This document shows positions 58,499 to 64,000 of a stretch of 64,000 bases of DNA, piece after piece. The notes beneath the pieces were generated by a model that did not search any database, was not told the origin of the DNA, and saw only the letters and a program-made list of their open reading frames with translations. A program made the position numbers and the translations under genes. This DNA is from Siphonodentalium dalli (Eukaryota > Mollusca > Scaphopoda > Gadilida > Siphonodentaliidae). Position 1 is the stretch's first letter, and each line of letters begins with the position of its first letter. The stretch spans positions 66,841,127 to 66,905,126 of the forward strand of contig CP136061.1 of NCBI GenBank assembly GCA_032622095.1, read 5' to 3'.

Positions 58499-61038
58499 CG
58501 GGTTTTAACCGTTGTGACTTTCATATGTACTGCTATATTTATTGCATTACTTCTGGTTGGTTGGTACATACATCCTAAGTGGGTTGATTAGATGATATAA
58601 TGCTTAGACAAAATGTTGCAAAGTGTCCGTGAATTGAATCGATAATATTCTGCTCAAAATGGCATAGATTATTCATTGTTGAAATATTCTCTCATGGCGC
58701 CTGTTATACGGTGACATTATATCTCACTTGACGTTCTGATGTGTAACCGATATATATATAGTATTTCCAGTAGAATCCAACTGTCCTAATATCGATGAAA
58801 TTCACGTGTGACTTATTTTTAATCTATAGTAACACTCATTTCGCGCAATCGGATAAAGGTTCAGACACAAGTATTTTTACAATATTTCCTGATATTTCAA
58901 AAAATACTACAATCGATTACTGTGACACAACTCGTTGAAAATTATAGCCGGGTAGTTCCTCTTACTTGGCATACGTCACCGACAGCATATGCGATCACAC
59001 ACTCAATGCCGCCCAAACCAATTACACTGGCGTCGGTGTGAAAAGTAAATGGAAGGACATAATTCGCATAAGCTAAGACTGGTAGTTCCGACAACTTCCA
59101 TTTTATGCTGCCTAATACCATTTCTTGATGGTCAGTTCATAGCCACGGTGAGGGCAATTTCTTCTTCACATTGTTCTCGATACAAAGCCTCTCCAGAAGT
59201 TGCTTAATGGCTGGCAGTGCGGAATATCCTTTGACAAAAGCATCTGTAATACCCAATGAAGCCAAGAAATTTACTGCCATAACTGCTTAACTTTCTGAGG
59301 AACTGGCTATTGATTGAGGTCAGAACTCTTTTCAGCATCCGTAGCAACATTGTCCTCCGGATATTTGATCACCCAGGTAAGTTACGGAAGTTTAGAACAA
59401 CTCACATTTATCTGGCTTCGCCTTTATGTTGTGCTGGGAGAGGCGAGCGAAAACAGCGTCAAAGCGATCCACAATCTGCGTAAACTCCAGAATATCAGTA
59501 GAGCGCCCAAAAATCGCCAGACAATCCCGCAGTTGCATGTCTCCGTGCACATTTCAATTAGATGTTGGAAAGTCGCCGGCACGTTGACTGTTCCTTGGCC
59601 GAGACACTCACATTGATAAAATCCCAAGGTCCTATACTTGTCCCATTTGCTAACACGGCACATCCTGTATCCATTGCGTAAATCCAGCATGCTGTAATAG
59701 CGAGAGCCATACAAGTTCTCCACAATGTTGCCAAAGCATGGCATATTATAAGCACCCTTGACAGTCTTGGAACTGAGACTCCAAATGTAAGTTTGTAACC
59801 CCTTTTAAACAAGGATGGGTGAACAATTTTCATTTTTCTAGTTTGACTTATTCTCTGATAATCATTGGTAACTTTGTGACAAAAACACGTCACATTTTTT
59901 AAACGACTTCCAAATGTAACTTTGTAATCTTTTTTAAACAAGGATGGGTGAAATAATTTCATTTTTCTAGTTGGAGTTATTCTCTGATAATCAAAAAACA
60001 AAAAACACGTAGGATTTTTCAAACGGCTTGCAAATGTAACTTTGTGACAATAAAAACGTCCGATATGTTTTAATTGTAACCTATGTAACCCGGATACAAA
60101 TGCATAATGTATATTTCTTGCACCAAATCTAGACATATCTAATGAAAAGGGACTGTCAGTTTCGCTGATCACGCAAAACAGCGGTCTCCTTTGAAAACGA
60201 TGCAAGAAATGCTGACCCTGAGCGATTCATCTCGCGGCGAATCAGGGACATCGAGTTCTTATCTGAAAATCGATTATTTCTGTCACTTTACTACCCCATA
60301 TCGGGTCCCAAGTGTTGTTGGACCAATTGGATAATTGAGTTTCCAACAAGTACTGTTTGGAGGCAAGTGAAGTGTATTCTATGTAGCCCTGCACATTCAT
60401 TGGTCATCAGTCATAACTGTGCACATAATTTAGTAGTCATAATAACAGGACAGTTAGCAATTTCCAGCAAACAGAACTAATGTATATACCGTACGTCTGA
60501 TGTATATCCTATCAAGTTATCGAGTACCCCAGAACTAACTAGTTTGCTAAGAACGAATATCGTTCAGGAATGGATAACATATCGGCTTAATGATCCTTCC
60601 TTCTTAGCGGGAGAACACTGGGTTGCAATCGTGAAGCAAATCCTGACAATATTATGTGGCTCCATTAGGTTAACCGCCAGACGACTATTTTGTTGTGAAA
60701 TAAAGATCTTACAGGAAGTTGTACTTGTAAATAAGCCATATACAACACATATTATCCGTCATGTGTGAATATTATTGTCTATTTTTTACCACGTATCTAT
60801 TGGAAGACATAATTCTCTAGACGTTTTTAAATTCACCAGTATATATACATAGTAGCATAGCAACTACACTTTTTGTGAGATGGCTTGTAGGGACGCATAT
60901 GCATGGATCCCGAATGCGTCGATAACCCTTTCCCAGAAGATGTCACGAAGCTGAACAAGAATAGGAGATTGGCATTGGAACAGCGCACGCATGATCTCGT
61001 TGTAGACATTTCCGCACTTATACCAAGTTAAGTGATTA
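58499..61038. repeat. 2,540-bp direct repeat, copy 2
   Basis: Equal to 51362-53901 with two noticed substitutions. It begins abruptly in receptor M4 codons (reading GGTTTTAACCGTTGTGACTT) directly against the LINE 5' end, and continues on the right into sequence not seen after copy 1. It includes the last about 31 receptor codons without an acceptor, so this fragment cannot be a functional exon, plus second copies of the Gypsy fragment (58907-59747, -) and the LINE-like relic (60864-61038, -). Confidence 0.95.
58907..59747 (-). pseudogene. Ty3/Gypsy pol fragment, copy 2
   Basis: Same fragment as 51770-52610, shifted by 7,137 bases with no difference noticed; it was copied with the large direct repeat rather than inserted independently. 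Confidence 0.75.
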
Positions 61039-61039
61039 G

Positions 61040-62640
61040 CGTAATTAGTTTTGTTATGTCTTGACAACAATATACTATTTACGCGCTGATTATGTTTGGC
61101 ATATGAACAAACTATATATATTTTAATATTCCGTCTGTTGATGGCTATTTAAACAAATATGAATATTTCTGCAACGAACACCACCGTGCGTTTAAAGCCA
61201 CAAGGCGGTATGCAATAAAAAAAATGGTGCCAAATAGGTCGATAAATACTTCAAATACCATTTACGGGCATTATATGTTACAGAAAGACGCATTGAAATC
61301 ATAAAAGATACAACTTTGAATATGGTGTTTGGGTCCCTAACGCACAACAACCGTGTGGGCATTGAATATAAAAGAGAATACCGTGTTAGTCTATTCTGTT
61401 TCGTTTTTTTTACATCCAACTTCAGTGTTCACTGCTTCTCTATAACGTAAGAGTAATATGCTACTGACAATTTCTTTTCCAACGGATTCTTTTGTTTTTG
61501 CATGAAGTAGACTTTAACATGAATAACTGAACCAGTCACACCAAGAAACATATTTTGTCTGATAGAATTCATGTCCACGTTAAATAGTTCCGTGTTTCGT
61601 TGTACATATATTTTATTTTTCTTTATTATGTTTATATGAGTTTGCTTCATGCACAATAACGTGTTGATTAATATTTAATTTCTTCAAATTATTTGAGTAA
61701 TTCGTTTCAAACTTTGCGAATAACGTCGAATAGATAACAAATCTGTTTTGGCTTCACGTGAAATGCACGTGAAATGTTTATTGTCTGTATAGTTAAAATG
61801 TAAATTATTTTATTATTCTAACAATATATGTCGACCACAAGTTAGCTACTGTCATTTGAACATGTTTTGAAACTCACTTTTATTTACATATAGTTGATTG
61901 AATTTATTCTTTATTCACACGTTTCGAAACCGTTTGAATGACATAGTATGGATTCTGATTGTGACATAACGATCTATATTTGTGTTGGTTTATATTTATT
62001 TGGATTGTATTTCTTCACATGTTTTTTATTTAATACTGTGCGGACTGAGTTAAAACTTTAAACTGAATACTTCGAATGTTACGTGCTCGATAGTAAGTAA
62101 TTAAATATTATATTGACAACACATGGCCGTACATCTCCGTGAATTAACACAACTAATGTATTTCAGACCAGTTTTCTAAACTTTATGTTATTGCTTGATT
62201 TTATATAATTATTTGTCCTTTCATTGCTTAACTCATATAGTTTCAAATACGTTCGAATGACATAGAAGACATTATAATGATTTTTATGGGATCATATACA
62301 ATCGAAATTTGAGAAAGCACATATCAGTTGTTGGGAGGCTTGTAGAAGTAATACATTGATCAATGCAATTCGTTTGCTCAAAGTATGTATACAGAGCTAC
62401 TGTCTTGCGAATTAATTTTCAAATCAAACGTTATTATTGTGGAAACTAATTGTATTACCATGTAGTTTATTTCATGATTAAAATGGTGGCGGGCCCAATA
62501 TACTAAAGGTACGGTTGGCCTTGGCGGTGGGGATCCTGTGAAAATATTTCCACCCGTCAAAAACCGTCATAAACAGAAAGAACATCAAAATGTAGACAGA
62601 CTTTGTCCGTATATAAATAAGAAATATCGCATAAACAGTA
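61040..62640. other. Intergenic, fragments of the AGGCACGG and intron-2 repeat families
   Basis: 61040-61195 resembles the interior of the 22507-23775 element (ACTATTTACGC, TTATGTTTGGCAT, TTCTGCAACGAA). 61190-61390 is a copy of the repeat seen at 2960-3540 (AAATAGGTCGATAAATACTT, AGAAAGACGCATTGAA). Near 62507 AAAGGTACGGTTGGCCTTGG resembles a terminal repeat of the first family. The rest is AT-rich without supported genes. Confidence 0.55.
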
Positions 62641-62649
62641 TTAGTCCGG

Positions 62650-63760
62650 GAGCTAATAGGGGTACCCTTGCACCCCCCCTGGGACTTAACTTCACCCCAC
62701 TCATTTTGTTCCTTATTATGTCCTTCAACTTTTAAGCAATGTTAACAAGAAAAAAAAGTGGCCGTGTAGACTCCAGACAAAATGGCGTCCATCATGGCCG
62801 CCGTTTTTAAACCCAGACCCTAAGTCAGTTTATGCAAATTATAGCGGGAAAATCTTGTAAAATGTATACAAATGTATATATTTTCGTGAAGCTGAGACAT
62901 AATGACACATTTTTGAGCCAAAATTTAAACTCACCATCCAAGATGGCCGACAAAATGGCCACCGGAAGTTGAAAATATAACATTTTTTTCACAAATGTCT
63001 TCTAGATCAATTCATGCTGTTTGGAACTGGTTGAGTAATGCAACTTTATTTTGTGTTTTGTATATTAACTGATCATTGGAGCAACGAAATATGCAATTAT
63101 TGGGGTCCTAACCCCTACCGATCCCTCAAAAATTCGATTTTACAGAATGCGGTATAAAATTTCACAAAAAAATCACAATTGGGATTCTAGTCATATTTCA
63201 ACAAGAAATGAACAGAACTTCGTAATGTAAGTGAGGCATATCATTAACTATTAATATTCCAAATCACTGGAACCAAAATTCTACTTTGGCTCAAAATGGC
63301 TGCCAATATGGCCGCCAAAATATGGAAAATGGTAAATATTACACCAGCGTGTCCTGCAATCGCTTACAAGTTGTGGTTGATGTATAAAATTGGCTATTCT
63401 GCATTCTATACATTGAATACTAACATGTCTGATGCACCATGGTTAATTGTTACTATTGTCACCCCTGACATCGTCAAAAATATTGGACTTTTCTCTCAAA
63501 AACTTGACATAAATATGGGCAAAAATTAACTTTTCAGGTTTGGACCATTTTTTCAGGTAAAATATAACTATCTTTGGATTGAAAGGTGTTTATTGTTTTG
63601 GTCTATTTTAAATGTATCACACTACAGTGTTTATAGACTGACTTGCTCAAGATGGCTTCCAAAATGGCAACCAAATTTGTAGAATGTTAATTTTTTACAT
63701 ATATCCCGAACATTCTCTGCATTATCCGAAAAGGTAGCATATTGTGACTCACTTGGTTAT
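62650..63760 (+). repeat. Copy of the ATGGCCGCC-rich repeat family (single arm)
   Basis: Collinear with 42360-43470: CCCACTCATTTTGTTCCTTA, AAGCAATGTTAACAAGAAAA, AAAATGGCGTCCATCATGGC, AAGATGGCCGACAAAATGGC, TTGGAACTGGTTGAG, CTTACAAGTTGTGGTTGA, TTCAGGTTTGGACCATTTTT. It ends near TATTGTGACTCACTTGG like its partner. No protein product apparent. Confidence 0.75.
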
Positions 63761-64000
63761 TATACATGTTATTTAATTAACTGACAACTACATGTTCTAT
63801 TCTGGTTGTCTCAGTTCCTTTTGGAGCATGACAAATTCATTTCAAAGTATGCAATTTTGCTGAGAACCTCTTTTGTAATTTTGGCCACATTTATTGAAAG
63901 GAAATGGGCAGAACTTTGATACAGAACTGAGATGGATCATAATCTTTGGCTATTCTGGTCCATTATGATAAAAAAAATGTCAACATGATACAGTGTGGAT
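63761..64000. other. Window end, nothing recognised
   Basis: AT-rich sequence without a supported gene; possibly a continuation of the preceding repeat family. Confidence 0.3.

Noticed and set aside
58072-58569. 165-codon minus ORF as a single protein
   Set aside because: The first about 24 codons are antisense receptor exon from the duplicated target; only the part left of 58499 belongs to LINE ORF1.

Overview
The window is animal nuclear DNA: AT-rich, with one intron-split neuronal-type receptor gene in a sea of transposable elements, foldback repeats and minisatellites. There is no operon-like gene density, ribosome-binding site or bacterial feature. The repeat texture (frequent ACATGTACATGTA, TACCGGTA and TAGGCCTA words, non-LTR elements with 3' tandem tails, many TTAA-flanked miniature elements) suggests a marine invertebrate. 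Lophotrochozoan or basal deuterostome is a guess; phylum cannot be fixed from this sequence alone.

Region 1 (1-11 kb): five exons (674-822, 2408-2452, 7764-7873, 9093-9625, 10419-10924, all +) encode about 447 residues of a Cys-loop ligand-gated ion channel, nicotinic acetylcholine receptor-like. It has the Cys-loop, M1-M4 and a cation-type GEKI sequence before M2. Exons of 45 bp and 110 bp are the classical nAChR exon 3 and 4 sizes. The first coding exon (signal peptide) was not found and probably lies upstream. Introns carry a 42-bp tandem array, long hairpins, a TAA-flanked MITE and a decayed copy of the exon 5 acceptor region.

Region 2 (11-44 kb): no host gene recognised. It holds a foldback family rich in AAAATGGCCGCC-type motifs (13.3-16.3 kb, again at 42.4 and 62.7 kb), TTAA-flanked miniature elements (17.7, 20.9, 22.5 and nested 23.2 kb), convergent minisatellites (27.8-28.8 kb), a cluster of 20-bp palindromes (31.1-31.7 kb), a 1.8-kb foldback (31.9-33.7 kb), an intact RNase H ORF from the 3' end of a LINE (35.4-36.6 kb, -), a Tc1-like MITE (38.0 kb) and a broken LINE endonuclease (39.7-40.8 kb, -).

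Region 3 (44-64 kb): a LINE on + (44.96-48.97 kb) interrupted by a tRNA-type SINE; a minisatellite; a second intact copy of the receptor's terminal exon (51075-51454) with its own splice acceptor in the same phase; then a 2,540-bp segment present twice in direct orientation (51362-53901 and 58499-61038, only two base differences noticed). The two copies exactly flank a 4.6-kb minus-strand LINE with an intact 1,160-aa endonuclease/reverse transcriptase. This looks like a LINE insertion with an exceptionally long target-site duplication, and it is the most unusual structure seen. The downstream receptor exon could be an alternative last exon of the 5' gene, or a stranded duplicate.
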